Below, one piece after another: positions 1 through 8,807 of a stretch of 64,000 nucleotides of DNA. The stretch lies in the NCBI GenBank assembly GCA_021647745.1, contig JAKIUB010000009.1, positions 23,217-87,216 of the forward strand, in the 5' to 3' direction. Source of the stretch: Paracoccaceae bacterium. GTDB taxonomy: Bacteria; Pseudomonadota; Alphaproteobacteria; Rhodobacterales; Rhodobacteraceae. Each line of letters opens with the position of its first letter. The stretch's first letter is position 1. The position numbers and the translations under genes were made by a program. The notes under the pieces were generated by a model. It saw only the letters and a list, made by a program, of their open reading frames with translations. It searched no databases and had not been told where the DNA came from.

Positions 1-1
1 T

Positions 2-481
2 TTTGGCCCGCTTGGCGGCCTTGTATTTGGTGGCTTTGATATGTGGGTGGCAAACCTGTTCAAGTTCAACCCGCTCGGCACCCTGAAGCACGGTAAAAAC
101 GATGCGGAATCCACCGGCAAGGCGGCCGATTACCCGGTGATTGACTATCCCCGCCCGGACGGCGTGCTGAGCTTTGACCGGCTGACCAATGTGAGCTTTT
201 CCGCCACCAACCACGCCGAAGATGAGCCCGTGCACCTGAAGCTGGCCGACCCCGAGCTGCCTATCCGCGTCAACCTGCCTGAATACGGCGAGCCGGCGCA
301 GCTCTATTGTCCGGCGGGGGTTTACGAGATTATCCGCGATGATGATGGCTCCAACCCGCGCTTCCAGATCAATGCCCAAAATTGTGTGCATTGTAAAACT
401 TGCGATATCAAGGACCCGAGCCAAAACATCACATGGGTTTGCCCGCAAGGTGGCGAAGGGCCGAATTACCCCAATATGTAG
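2..481 (+). CDS. Electron transfer flavoprotein-ubiquinone oxidoreductase, C-terminal part (5' end outside window)
   Basis: This reading frame is open from the left edge, so only the last 159 residues are present. ETF-QO passes electrons from reduced electron transfer flavoprotein (fatty-acid and amino-acid oxidation) to membrane ubiquinone. The C-terminal segment has the family's 4Fe-4S binding region, with CVHCKTCDIKDP followed by ITWVCPQGGEGPNY, which gives four cysteines in C-X2-C-X2-C-Xn-C order. The protein ends a few residues later, as family members do. A TPR gene follows after about 90 bp. The family call is secure; the FAD domain cannot be seen. Confidence 0.93.
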   Translation, partial: FGPLGGLVFGGFDMWVANLFKFNPLGTLKHGKNDAESTGKAADYPVIDYPRPDGVLSFDRLTNVSFSATNHAEDEPVHLKLADPELPIRVNLPEYGEPAQLYCPAGVYEIIRDDDGSNPRFQINAQNCVHCKTCDIKDPSQNITWVCPQGGEGPNYPNM

Positions 482-571
482 GCGTATTTATGATCACAAG
501 CGCGTAAGGTAGATTGCGCTTATGCCTGCTGCCGCTTATCTTGGTTGAAAGCAATAGTGGAGCACAAATTC

Positions 572-2236
572 ATGCCCAAATTTTTAAAACACCTGTCCTT
601 GGCGATGGCCCTTTCGCTCGCCACTGCGCCAATGACCCGCGCCGAGGGTTTTGCCGGTGCGTTTCTGGCTGCAAAGTCGGCAAATATCGCCAATGATTAT
701 GTTGAGGCCGCTTATTATTATGCGCAGGCAATGGAGCTGGCACCGCAAAATGAGTTTATTATGCAGGGGGCGATGTTTGCCTATATTGCCAGCGGCGATG
801 TTTCTGCGGGGAGTGAAGTTGCCGAAAGAATGCTGGAGGCCGGCTTTGCGGATGAATACGCCCTGAGTGTGCTGATTGTGGCAGCCTTTGAGCGCCGGGA
901 ATATGACACGGTGCTGGCCCTGCTTGCCGAAACGACGGTCGAGATCAATCCTTTGATTAGCCAGATGGTTATGGGCTGGGCGCGGCTCGGGCGTGGCGAT
1001 GATGAGCTGGCTTATAGCACATTTGTCGATAATAGCACTAACGAGACGATCGTGTCTTTTGGCCGTTATAACAAAGCCATGGCGCTGGCCTACCGCAAGG
1101 ATTTTGCGGCGGCGGATGCTCTTTTTCGCGAGGGCGACGCCTATGTAAATCGCGGTTCGCTGCTCGCCCATGCGCAGGTGCTGGCAGAGCTGGGCAACCG
1201 CGAGTCGGCCTTGTCGCTTATGGTCGGCGGGCCGGGCGGGCAATTTACTGACAGGGTGTCTGATGACCTGCGGCGCCGGCTTACTGATGGTGCGCCAGTG
1301 GGGTTTGACCGTGTGTCCTCTCCTCTTGACGGGGTGGCCGAAACATTTCAGGTGCTGGGCGATGCCCTTAATGCCGATGGCAGCACCCGCCTTGCCCTGC
1401 TTTATGCGCGCCTTGCCCAACATTTGCAGCCGGGCAATGCCGAGGCGTTGCTGCTGATCGGGGATATTCTGACCGAGCAGGGGCAAATAGAGCTGTCGCT
1501 TCAAGCCTATGACGCCGTGAAGGAAGAAGACCCTCTGGCACTTGGTGCTAAAATTGGCCGTGCCTTTTCCCTGCGAAAAGATGACAGGCTTGATGCGGCC
1601 ATCACCACCTTGCGTGCCGCCCTGGAGGAAAATCCGCGCGAGCTGTCGCTGTGGCGGTCTTTGGGCGATATGCTGCGCCAGAATCTCGAGCCGGAAGCCG
1701 CCCGCGAGGCCTATTCCTCGGCCATAGATCTATTGCCGGACCCGGATATTCCAGCGGCGTGGCGGCTATATTATGCCCGTGCCATTGTTGCTCATCGCGC
1801 CGATGACTGGCCCCCCGCTGAAGCTGACTTTCGCCGCGCGCTGCGCCTCAACCCTGATCAGCCGGATGTATTAAACTATCTTGGCTATTCACTGGTGGAA
1901 CGCAGGGAAAAGCTGGATGAAGCCCTTGGCATGATCGAAACCGCTGTGGCTGCCCGCCCCGATAGCGGTGCGATCGCGGATTCACTCGGTTGGGTCTATT
2001 ATCAGCTTGGCCGTTTTGAAGAGGCCGAGACCGCGATGGAGATCGCGGTCAAACTCCTACCGGTTGATCCGATTTTGAGTGACCATTTCGGTGATGTTTT
2101 GTGGGTGGTTGACCGCAAGCGCGAGGCCCGTTTTCAGTGGCGGCGCGCGCTTTCTTATGGTCCCGAAGAAGAGGATGCCGTGCGGATCCGCGATAAGCTC
2201 GCGCGTGGGCTGGATGCCGTATTGGCGGATGAGTAA
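572..2236 (+). CDS. Secreted or periplasmic tetratricopeptide-repeat protein
   Basis: This 554-residue protein carries an N-terminal signal peptide (basic MPKFLKH, then a hydrophobic stretch ending around TRAEG). The rest is made almost entirely of TPR-like helix pairs, clearest in the C-terminal half (for example PDQPDVLNYLGYSLVERR and SLGWVYYQLGRFEEAE). It is probably a periplasmic or outer-membrane-associated scaffold; no enzymatic domain is visible. I chose the ATG at 572 over an upstream TTG at 545 because GGAG lies 9 bases before it and the signal peptide then starts cleanly. ispE follows after 3 bp, so the two are probably cotranscribed. Its binding partner is unknown. Confidence 0.85.
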   Translation: MPKFLKHLSLAMALSLATAPMTRAEGFAGAFLAAKSANIANDYVEAAYYYAQAMELAPQNEFIMQGAMFAYIASGDVSAGSEVAERMLEAGFADEYALSVLIVAAFERREYDTVLALLAETTVEINPLISQMVMGWARLGRGDDELAYSTFVDNSTNETIVSFGRYNKAMALAYRKDFAAADALFREGDAYVNRGSLLAHAQVLAELGNRESALSLMVGGPGGQFTDRVSDDLRRRLTDGAPVGFDRVSSPLDGVAETFQVLGDALNADGSTRLALLYARLAQHLQPGNAEALLLIGDILTEQGQIELSLQAYDAVKEEDPLALGAKIGRAFSLRKDDRLDAAITTLRAALEENPRELSLWRSLGDMLRQNLEPEAAREAYSSAIDLLPDPDIPAAWRLYYARAIVAHRADDWPPAEADFRRALRLNPDQPDVLNYLGYSLVERREKLDEALGMIETAVAARPDSGAIADSLGWVYYQLGRFEEAETAMEIAVKLLPVDPILSDHFGDVLWVVDRKREARFQWRRALSYGPEEEDAVRIRDKLARGLDAVLADE

Positions 2237-2239
2237 CCA

Positions 2240-3037
2240 ATGAGAGAGCTGGCCCGCGCCAAGGTAAACCTTAGCCTGCATGTGGTGGGAAAGCGGGATG
2301 ACGGGTTTCATCTACTTGATTCAATAATTGTTTTTCCAGATGTAGCGGATGAGCTTGAGCTGGTGAAAAAAGGGTTTTCCATTTCCGGCCCTTTTGGCAA
2401 GGGCTTGCCGAAAACCGGAAACCTTGTGCAGCGTGCCGCAGAGTTCCTTGGCTATGAAGGCGGGATTTTACTGGAGAAAAACCTTCCGGTGGCGAGCGGC
2501 ATTGGTGGCGGGTCAGCGGATGCAGCAGCAGCGCTGCGCCTGATTTCCCGGGTAACAGGCCAAGCGTTGCCCGATGGCGCGGCGCTCGGGGCCGATGTGC
2601 CTGCCTGCCTGCTTTCGAAGCCTTTGCGAATGCAAGGGGTGGGCGAACGGTTGACCCCATTACCTCCTTTGCCGGATTTTTTTATTTTGCTGGTTAATGC
2701 CGGTGCTGCGGTTTCGACTCCACGTATTTTTAGGGCCTTGAAAAATGTGAACAACCCCGCTGGTTCAGAATTGCCGCAAGGGCTTTCCACTTCCGGTTTT
2801 TTTGAATTTTTGGCTACCCAGCGCAATGATATGCAAGCGGCGGCGATTGAGGCTTGCCCGACTATTGCCGATGTGCTTGCCGCGCTGCGGGCCTTGCCCG
2901 ATTGCGCATTGTCGCGGATGTCAGGCTCGGGGGGCACCTGTTTTGGCCTCTTTTATAGTGCGCAAGCGGCACACGCAGCGGCGACGGCGCTGAAAAACGC
3001 CCGGCCGGATTGGTGGGTGGTAGCGGCGCGGGGCTAA
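2240..3037 (+). CDS. ispE: 4-diphosphocytidyl-2-C-methyl-D-erythritol kinase
   Basis: IspE phosphorylates CDP-methylerythritol with ATP in the cytoplasmic MEP pathway to isopentenyl diphosphate. The 265-residue protein starts with ARAKVNLSLHVVGKRDDGFH, the substrate-side GHMP-kinase signature. Its glycine-rich ATP loop, GIGGGSADAAAALR, lies near residues 86-99, and a C-terminal MSGSGGTCFGLF motif is present. It is slightly shorter than the E. coli enzyme (283 residues), which is normal for this group. It lies 3 bp behind the TPR gene and its stop codon overlaps the stop of the convergent prenyl synthase gene. Both genes belong to isoprenoid synthesis. Confidence 0.95.
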   Translation: MRELARAKVNLSLHVVGKRDDGFHLLDSIIVFPDVADELELVKKGFSISGPFGKGLPKTGNLVQRAAEFLGYEGGILLEKNLPVASGIGGGSADAAAALRLISRVTGQALPDGAALGADVPACLLSKPLRMQGVGERLTPLPPLPDFFILLVNAGAAVSTPRIFRALKNVNNPAGSELPQGLSTSGFFEFLATQRNDMQAAAIEACPTIADVLAALRALPDCALSRMSGSGGTCFGLFYSAQAAHAAATALKNARPDWWVVAARG

Positions 3038-4026
3038 ACCACGCGCGATACCACAAAACCTGCCAGATCTTTCAGGATGGATTTGAGGGGAGATTGCGGT
3101 AGCGGCTCAAGGGCTGTGCGGGCTTTTTCCGCCCAATCCAGCGCTATATTTCTTGTGTCTTCCAGAGTGCCGTGGGAGGTCATTAATGCTATTGCATGGG
3201 CTAAATCCTCCTCGCTTTGCTGGCCTTTCTCGATGGTGCGCTCCCAAAACCTGCGCTCCTGTGCATCGGCTTTCGCCACGGCCAGAATAACCGGCAGGGT
3301 CAGCTTTCGTTCGCGAAAATCATCACCGGTATTCTTGCCAAGGCTGGCGCTGGCCCCGCCATAATCGAGCAAATCATCGACAATCTGGAACGCGATTCCG
3401 AGCGCGTCGCCAAAGTCGCGAAGTGCTTTTGTCTCTGCTTCTGGCGCATTGGCGATCACACCGCCCACCTCGCAGGCGGCGGCAAAAAGCGCGGCGGTCT
3501 TTCCTCGCACAACCTGCAGATATATCTCCTCGTCAGTGGCAAGATCTTGCGCGGTGCTGAGCTGAAGCACTTCGCCTTCGGCAATAACCGCTGAAGCGTT
3601 GGCTAAAATACCCAGTGCCTGCATATTGCCGGTTTCGACCATCAGCTGGAAGGAGCGGGAAAACAGATAATCCCCCACCAGAACACTGGATTTATTATCC
3701 CAAAGCAGATTTGCGGTTGGCCGGCCCCTGCGCTGCGCACTTTCGTCGACAACATCGTCATGTAACAAGGTGGCAGTGTGAATGAATTCGACCGTAGCGG
3801 CCAGCAAAACGTGATGTTCGCCGTGGTAGCCGCATAATCGGGCGCTTGCCAGCGTGAGCAACGGGCGCAGTCGCTTGCCGCCGGCCTCGACCAGATGCGC
3901 GGTCACTTCAGGGATGCGTGGAGCATGTTTGCTGGCCATACGGGTGCGAATCAACGTGTTGACCGCCTCCATATCTTCGGCCAAAACTGCCTGCAATTTT
4001 TCAAAAGGACCCATAAAAACTCTCAT
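3034..4026 (-). CDS. ispB: Long-chain trans-prenyl diphosphate synthase (octaprenyl/decaprenyl type, ubiquinone side chain)
   Basis: This enzyme extends farnesyl diphosphate with isopentenyl diphosphate to make the ubiquinone side chain. Both aspartate-rich motifs are present: LLHDDVVDES near residue 87 and FQIVDDLLDYGG near residue 215. The GGKRLRP substrate motif is also present. Three in-frame starts lie close together (TTG 4044, ATG 4026, ATG 4014). I use 4026, but 4014 would also leave all motifs intact. Chain length cannot be read from sequence by eye. The gene converges with ispE (stop codons overlap) and is divergent from the DUF2007 gene across about 60 bp. Confidence 0.9.
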   Translation of the reverse strand: MRVFMGPFEKLQAVLAEDMEAVNTLIRTRMASKHAPRIPEVTAHLVEAGGKRLRPLLTLASARLCGYHGEHHVLLAATVEFIHTATLLHDDVVDESAQRRGRPTANLLWDNKSSVLVGDYLFSRSFQLMVETGNMQALGILANASAVIAEGEVLQLSTAQDLATDEEIYLQVVRGKTAALFAAACEVGGVIANAPEAETKALRDFGDALGIAFQIVDDLLDYGGASASLGKNTGDDFRERKLTLPVILAVAKADAQERRFWERTIEKGQQSEEDLAHAIALMTSHGTLEDTRNIALDWAEKARTALEPLPQSPLKSILKDLAGFVVSRVV

Positions 4027-4086
4027 AATCACTTGCGGCGGCAATGCCCCCTCGACGGCGCTCTTAATGCCCGATAACGTAGGAAA

Positions 4087-4308
4087 ATGAAAGAGATTTT
4101 ACGCACTACCAACGCGCTCGACATCACCTTTGCCACGGCTTTGCTTAAAGGGGAGGGGATAAGGTATTTTTCATTTGGAGAACATATGGCTGCGCTTGAA
4201 GGGTCAACCGGCGTATTTCCACGCCGCTTGATGGTGGCGGATGGAGACGCATTTATGGCGGCTGCGGTGTTGCGCGATAACGGTATCGAAAGCGGCCTGG
4301 GTGATTGA
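4087..4308 (+). CDS. DUF2007-family small protein (putative signal-transducing protein)
   Basis: This 73-residue protein begins MKEILRTTNALDITFATALL and contains the pattern of the DUF2007 family (a small alpha/beta fold sometimes labelled a prokaryotic signal-transducing protein). The conserved ending in FPRRLMVADGDAFMAAAVLRDN fits. No signal peptide or membrane segment is seen. The methyltransferase gene overlaps its last codons, so the two are translationally coupled. This pairing with a TrmN-like methyltransferase beside a polyprenyl synthase is common in alphaproteobacteria. The molecular role is not known. Confidence 0.8.
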   Translation: MKEILRTTNALDITFATALLKGEGIRYFSFGEHMAALEGSTGVFPRRLMVADGDAFMAAAVLRDNGIESGLGD

Positions 4309-5056
4309 AAAACTGACAGATGACAGGTTTTTGGATGGCCGTTTGCGGTTTTTACAGCCCGTGAATGGCTATCGTGCTGCGACAGATCCGGTTTTTATGG
4401 CGGCGGCTGTGGCGGCAAAGCCGGGCCAATCTGTGCTGGAGCTGGGCTGCGGAGCAGGGGTGGCGCTGGGCTGTTTGCTATCGCGGGTGCCTATGCGTGC
4501 CACGGGGGTGGAAATTCAGCAAGAATACGCCGATCTTGCCCTGAAAAACATGGAGCGGAACAATTTTTCGGCAAATATCATCATTGCCAACCTGGAAAAT
4601 ATACCCGTCGGGTTGCGCAACCTTACCTTCGATCATGTGATGATGAACCCCCCATTTTTTGAAACACCCCGCCATAGCGCTCCAAAAGACCACGGAAAAT
4701 CGAGGGCTTTTCTTGAGGGAGAGACCGGGCTTCATAGCTGGATAACCAGTGGCTTGAAGCGCCTTAAGCCACTGGGCTGGCTGACAATAATCCACCGTGC
4801 AGAGCGTTTGGGCCAGATACTGGCTGGTCTGGAGAAAGCCGGAGATATTCACATATTGCCGTTATCTGCACGGCATGGTCGTTCGGCTGGGCGGGTGATT
4901 GTCCGGGCACGAAAAGGGGCTGCCGGCCCGTTACGGCTGCTACCACCGTTTATTTTGCACAAAGGTGAGGTCCACGGACAGGACGGTGATGATTTTAGCG
5001 ATCTCGCCCGCGAAATATTGCGTAATGGTAAGGCTTTGGTAATGTCTGGGCAATAA
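4301..5056 (+). CDS. Class I SAM-dependent methyltransferase, TrmN6/YfiC-like (tRNA1(Val) adenine-37-N6 type)
   Basis: This 251-residue Rossmann methyltransferase has the SAM-binding motif VLELGCGAGVALG near residues 45-57. Its catalytic motif NPPFF, near residue 115, is the N6-adenine or N5-glutamine type. The N-terminal TDDRFLDGRLRFLQP region resembles the YfiC/TrmN6 group that modifies adenine 37 of tRNA(Val). The best start is a GTG at 4301 inside the DUF2007 gene, because the upstream ATG at 4241 adds non-homologous sequence. No strong ribosome-binding site precedes the GTG, consistent with coupling. The RNA substrate is inferred from family resemblance only. Confidence 0.8.
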   Translation: MIEKLTDDRFLDGRLRFLQPVNGYRAATDPVFMAAAVAAKPGQSVLELGCGAGVALGCLLSRVPMRATGVEIQQEYADLALKNMERNNFSANIIIANLENIPVGLRNLTFDHVMMNPPFFETPRHSAPKDHGKSRAFLEGETGLHSWITSGLKRLKPLGWLTIIHRAERLGQILAGLEKAGDIHILPLSARHGRSAGRVIVRARKGAAGPLRLLPPFILHKGEVHGQDGDDFSDLAREILRNGKALVMSGQ

Positions 5057-5151
5057 TTTGGTAAAGATAGGGTGAAGATTGGCTGATCAGAATTGAAATT
5101 CTGAGTCCAACTATTACCTGTAAATAAGAAGCAACCAACCGGAGGCCCTTG

Positions 5152-5322
5152 ATGAACCTGAACGCGCACTTGACCGAATTGCAGAAAAAGCACGAGAAGC
5201 TGGAAAACCAGATCGAGAAAACCCAGCGTCACCCCAGCGCGGACACCATCGAAATCGGAGTGATGAAAAAAGAAAAACTCCGTATCAAAGAAGAGATTGC
5301 CCGGGTCGCCTCCCGGGTCTAG
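5152..5322 (+). CDS. YdcH-family (DUF465) small coiled-coil protein
   Basis: A 56-residue protein, MNLNAHLTELQKKHEKLENQ onward, is charged and helical, with heptad-like spacing and the family's central HPSADTIEI turn followed by a second helix rich in K and E (MKKEKLRIKEEI). That is the DUF465/YdcH pattern. A strong GGAGG lies about 7 bases before the ATG. Its TAG overlaps the stop codon of the convergent amidotransferase gene. Function is unknown; family members are abundant small cytoplasmic proteins. The roughly 95 bp upstream should hold its promoter. Confidence 0.82.
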   Translation: MNLNAHLTELQKKHEKLENQIEKTQRHPSADTIEIGVMKKEKLRIKEEIARVASRV

Positions 5323-6035
5323 CGCTTTAAAAAGGCAGCAATGGTCTTGCCCCATGCCGTTTGGTCAGCCGGATTTTTCAGCGTTTCCAGCGCGGCGCTG
5401 ACAATTTCAGGGGCAATGATATGCCTCAGCCGTTCTTCGGCTATATCCGCGACAAACGCCGCGCTCATTTCCGGATGTGGCTGGATGCTTATGGCATGTG
5501 GTGCATCAATTTCACCATAAATCAGCCCGGCAACGGGGCAAAAATCGGAACTGGCAAAAATATGTGCGCCAGGCGGCGGGGTAATGATCTGGTCTTGGTG
5601 GATGGCCGGGACGGAAAAGGTTTCGCCTATTTCTTTTAGCCATTCCGGTCGGTGGATAAGCCGGTAATCGGCAATCCCGAACCCCCAGCCCTTTTCCGAT
5701 TTTTCTACGCGCCCGCCCATGGCCCGGGCCAATATCTGGTGGCCAAAGCAAATACCGACAACCGGTACTTTTTGTTCCAGACAATCCCGCAAAAAACCCT
5801 CAAGCGGTGGTATCCACGGCTCGTCGTCATAGGCCCCGCTGCGCGAACCGGTGATGATCCAGCCATCGGCTTGGGAAGGGGTGCGGGCAACCTCGCCATC
5901 GACCACAGCGATGGTAAAAAAGCTGGCCTCGGGCAGATATGGCCCGACCAGACGCTCAAAAAATGCCGGATAGCGGCCGTATTTGGCCTTGAGTGTATCG
6001 GAAAGATGACCTGTTTCGAGAATGCCGATTTTCAA
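5319..6035 (-). CDS. Class I glutamine amidotransferase (GMP-synthase-like GATase1 domain protein)
   Basis: This 238-residue stand-alone GATase1 protein has the nucleophile elbow VVGICFGHQILA with Cys96 and the His-x-Glu pair in QPHPEMS near residue 188, so a complete Cys-His-Glu triad is visible. The start is a TTG at 6035 (KIGILETGHLSD onward), supported by GAGG 6 bases upstream and by the family's usual MKIGILxTGH beginning. Such proteins may hydrolyse gamma-glutamyl compounds or glutamine; the acceptor is unknown. It lies about 50 bp downstream of phaB on the same strand and may be a tail gene of that operon. Confidence 0.85.
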   Translation of the reverse strand: MKIGILETGHLSDTLKAKYGRYPAFFERLVGPYLPEASFFTIAVVDGEVARTPSQADGWIITGSRSGAYDDEPWIPPLEGFLRDCLEQKVPVVGICFGHQILARAMGGRVEKSEKGWGFGIADYRLIHRPEWLKEIGETFSVPAIHQDQIITPPPGAHIFASSDFCPVAGLIYGEIDAPHAISIQPHPEMSAAFVADIAEERLRHIIAPEIVSAALETLKNPADQTAWGKTIAAFLKR

Positions 6036-6086
6036 GATGTGCCTCGCGCATGGTTTTCCTTTTCTTATCGGGCAGGTAGGGCTTTG

Positions 6087-6812
6087 TCACACCACAAATT
6101 GCCCGCCATTCGCGGTGAGGGTGGAGCCGGTGATGAAACCGGCATCCTCCGACGCCAAAAACACAACGCAGCGGGCGATTTCTTCCGGCTCTCCAAGGCG
6201 GCCAACCGGAATCTGTGGAATAATTTTTTCATTCAACACCTTTTCCGGCACAGCGCGCACCATCTCGGTGCCGATATATCCGGGACAAATTGCATTGACG
6301 GTGATGCCGGCGAAAGCACCCTCCTGTGCCAACGCTTTGGTGAAGCCCAGATCACCTGCCTTGGAGGCCGAATAATTCACCTGCCCCATCTGGCCTTTTT
6401 GCCCGTTGATTGACGAAATATTGATTACCCTGCCAAATTTTCGTGCCCGCATGCCCGGCCAAATCGGGTGTGTCATATTAAAAACACCGTTGAGATTCGT
6501 GTCGATCACGGCTTTCCATGCTTCGCGCGTCAGCTTGTGAAACATACCATCGCGGGTGATGCCGGCATTGTTAACCAGAATATCTATTGGTCCGATATCC
6601 GCTTCGACCTGTTTGATCCCAGCTACGCATTCATCATAATCTGCCACCGACCATTTGTAGGGTTTGATGCCGGTTTTTGCGGAAAATGCCGCCGCTGCGG
6701 CATCATTGCCGGCATAGCTGACGGCAACGGCCACCCCGCTTTGCTGCAAAGCCACGGCGATCGCAGCGCCGATGCCCCTTGTGCCGCCGGTAACCAGTGC
6801 TACTCTTTTCAT
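6087..6812 (-). CDS. phaB: Acetoacetyl-CoA reductase (NADPH), PHB synthesis
   Basis: PhaB reduces acetoacetyl-CoA to (R)-3-hydroxybutyryl-CoA, the monomer of polyhydroxybutyrate. The 241-residue SDR protein has the cofactor motif VTGGTRGIG at its N terminus, NNAGIT, and the catalytic tyrosine-lysine pair in YSASKAG near residues 147-151. The ATG at 6812 is preceded by AGGAGGA; an upstream extension in the open frame falls inside phaA and is not homologous. It lies 10 bp behind phaA, so the two form an operon. phaC, phaZ and phasin genes are not in the window. Confidence 0.93.
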   Translation of the reverse strand: MKRVALVTGGTRGIGAAIAVALQQSGVAVAVSYAGNDAAAAAFSAKTGIKPYKWSVADYDECVAGIKQVEADIGPIDILVNNAGITRDGMFHKLTREAWKAVIDTNLNGVFNMTHPIWPGMRARKFGRVINISSINGQKGQMGQVNYSASKAGDLGFTKALAQEGAFAGITVNAICPGYIGTEMVRAVPEKVLNEKIIPQIPVGRLGEPEEIARCVVFLASEDAGFITGSTLTANGGQFVV

Positions 6813-6822
6813 AATCTTCCTC

Positions 6823-7998
6823 CTAGTCGCGGGCAACGCAGAGCGCCACGCCCATGCCACCACCAATACAAAGGGTTGCCAGCCCCTTTTTGGCGTCGCG
6901 GCGTTTCATTTCAAAAAGCAGGGTGTTGAGAATGCGCGCACCGGATGCCCCGATCGGATGGCCGATCGCGATTGCGCCGCCATTAACGTTTACCAACGCC
7001 GGATCCCAACCCATTTCCTTGTTTACAGCGCAGGCTTGCGCGGCGAAAGCCTCGTTGGCCTCGATTAGATCAAGGTCATTTACCTGCCAGCCTGCTTTTT
7101 CCAGTGCCTTTTTCGAAGCGTAAACCGGCCCTACCCCCATGATTGAGGGGTCTAGTCCGGCGGTGGCAAAAGAAACGATCCTTGCCAGTGGTTCAATGCT
7201 GCGTTTTTCGGCGTTGGCTGCGCTCATCAAGAGTGTGCCTGCTGCGCCATCATTTAGGCCCGAGGCATTGGCGGCAGTTACCGTGCCGTCTTTGGCAAAA
7301 GCGGGGCGCAGTCTTTGTATACCTTCAAGGGCTGCCCCATGACGGATGTATTCGTCCTGATCCACCACGGTTTCGCTTTTGCGAGAGGTAAGTATGACCG
7401 GAATGATTTCTTGTATAAACCGGCCTGCAAGCTGGGCGGCTTCGGCTTTGTTTTGCGACGCGGTGGCGAATTCATCCTGAGTCTGGCGGTCGATATGCCA
7501 TTGTTTGGCGACGTTTTCAGCGGTGATTCCCATATGATAGCCGTTAAAAGCATCCCACAAACCATCGCGGATCATGCAATCTACAAATTGTAGATCTCCC
7601 ATTTTTTGCCCGCTGCGCAGATTGGCGACATGGGGCGAAAGACTCATGCTTTCTTGCCCGCCAGCGATGACAATATCGGCGTCGCCCAGCATGATTTGTT
7701 GCGCCCCGAGCATGACAGCGCGCAAACCCGAGCCGCAAACCTGATTTACCCCCCATGCCGAAGCCTCTTTGGCCAGTCCGGCATTGAGATGCGCTTGTCG
7801 TGCGGGGTTTTGCCCCTGTCCGGCTGTCAGCACTTGGCCGAGGATGGTTTCGCAAACCTCATGGGGCTGAATGCCTGCGCGTGCGACCAAGGCCCGGATG
7901 ACCGTTTCACCCAGTACATGCGCGGGTGTTTTGGAAAAAGAGCCAAGAAAACTGCCTACTGCAGTGCGTGCAGCCGAAGCGATAACGATGCCGGTCAT
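6823..7998 (-). CDS. phaA: Acetyl-CoA acetyltransferase (beta-ketothiolase)
   Basis: PhaA condenses two acetyl-CoA to acetoacetyl-CoA, the first step of PHB synthesis. The 391-residue protein has the acylated cysteine at Cys88 in QVCGSGLRA. It also has the NVNGGAIAIGHPIGASGARI region and the second catalytic cysteine in GGGMGVALCVARD at its end. Length matches the family (about 390). The start MTGIVIASAARTAVG at 7998 has a GGAGG-like site just upstream; the longer open frame runs into the control region. Transcription would start in the 233-bp gap shared with phaR. Confidence 0.94.
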   Translation of the reverse strand: MTGIVIASAARTAVGSFLGSFSKTPAHVLGETVIRALVARAGIQPHEVCETILGQVLTAGQGQNPARQAHLNAGLAKEASAWGVNQVCGSGLRAVMLGAQQIMLGDADIVIAGGQESMSLSPHVANLRSGQKMGDLQFVDCMIRDGLWDAFNGYHMGITAENVAKQWHIDRQTQDEFATASQNKAEAAQLAGRFIQEIIPVILTSRKSETVVDQDEYIRHGAALEGIQRLRPAFAKDGTVTAANASGLNDGAAGTLLMSAANAEKRSIEPLARIVSFATAGLDPSIMGVGPVYASKKALEKAGWQVNDLDLIEANEAFAAQACAVNKEMGWDPALVNVNGGAIAIGHPIGASGARILNTLLFEMKRRDAKKGLATLCIGGGMGVALCVARD

Positions 7999-8027
7999 GG
8001 GTGACCTCCAATTTTGCGATTCGATAT

Positions 8028-8050
8028 TTGTGCATTGCAGCATATTGCAA
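8028..8050. promoter_or_regulatory. Candidate PhaR operator (TGC-rich repeats) upstream of phaA
   Basis: The sequence TGCATTGCAGCATATTGCA, flanked by TTG and A, contains three TTGCA/TGCA repeats including the palindrome TGCATTGCA. It lies about 30 bp before the phaA start in the phaA-phaR divergent gap. PhaR repressors of Paracoccus and Rhodobacter are reported to bind TGC-rich inverted motifs of the CTGC-N-GCAG kind. A weaker TTGCAGTTGC occurs near 8180, closer to phaR, which would allow autoregulation. The assignment is inferred from motif and position. Confidence 0.5.
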
Positions 8051-8231
8051 ATGAAATAATAAGTCTTTTTTTGTACAATTTGTGAAATAATAATACCGCA
8101 ACTTCGATTTGGCTCGAAAGAGATTGTCATAATCAGTTCTAGCGCGGTGGCTTGGGGCGGGTGCAGATGCGAATTATGTGTTGCAGTTGCGAGAAACACG
8201 GCTACTCTTGATGTGAAACTGGGAGTAAATC

Positions 8232-8807
8232 ATGGCTGAGTCGCAAAAAGATCCGATTGTGATCAAGAAATATGCTAATAGGCGCCTGTATAACACGGCG
8301 AAATCTAGCTATGTCACACTGGATGATCTGGCGGGGATGGTGCGTGACGGACAGGATTTTGTTGTGAAAGATGCAAAATCCGGTGATGACATTACACGTT
8401 CGGTATTGGCCCAGATTATCTTCGAAGAAGAATCCAAAGGGCAAAATCTCTTGCCGGTCAAGTTTCTTCGCCAGCTTATCGGCCTGTATGGCGATTCTCT
8501 CGAAGGGTTTGTGCCGGGTTATCTGGAAGCTTCCATGGAAAGTTTTGCCAATAATCAGGAGAAAATGCGGGATCAAATATCCACGATGATTGGGAGCAAT
8601 CCCACGATCCCCAACATTGAAAACCTGGCGCGTGGCAATATGGAGTGGATGGAAAATGCCGTGAAGATGTTTTCTCCCTTTGTTGCAAACCCGCCACAAG
8701 CCAAAAAGGCCGAGCCGGAATCAACCAAGAACGAAGAGTTGAGCGCCTTGAAGGAACAGCTTGCTGAAATGCAGGCCCAGATTGCAAAACTAGCCGAGAA
8801 AAATTAG
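8232..8807 (+). CDS. phaR: Polyhydroxyalkanoate synthesis repressor PhaR
   Basis: PhaR is a DNA-binding repressor that also binds PHB, releasing phasin and PHB genes when polymer accumulates. The 191-residue protein opens with DPIVIKKYANRRLYNTAKSS, the signature of the PHA_gran_rgn DNA-binding domain, followed by the PHB accumulation regulatory domain (EEESKGQNLLPVKFLRQLI). It ends in a lysine- and glutamine-rich helical tail. The start at 8232 has GGGAG upstream. It is divergent from phaA and its stop overlaps that of the convergent EAL gene. Confidence 0.93.
   Translation: MAESQKDPIVIKKYANRRLYNTAKSSYVTLDDLAGMVRDGQDFVVKDAKSGDDITRSVLAQIIFEEESKGQNLLPVKFLRQLIGLYGDSLEGFVPGYLEASMESFANNQEKMRDQISTMIGSNPTIPNIENLARGNMEWMENAVKMFSPFVANPPQAKKAEPESTKNEELSALKEQLAEMQAQIAKLAEKN

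Noticed and set aside
584..1504. Open frame of 306 codons on the minus strand opposite the TPR gene
   Set aside because: Composition is rich in His, Arg and Gln as expected of an antisense frame; the plus-strand gene has a clear signal peptide and TPR repeats.
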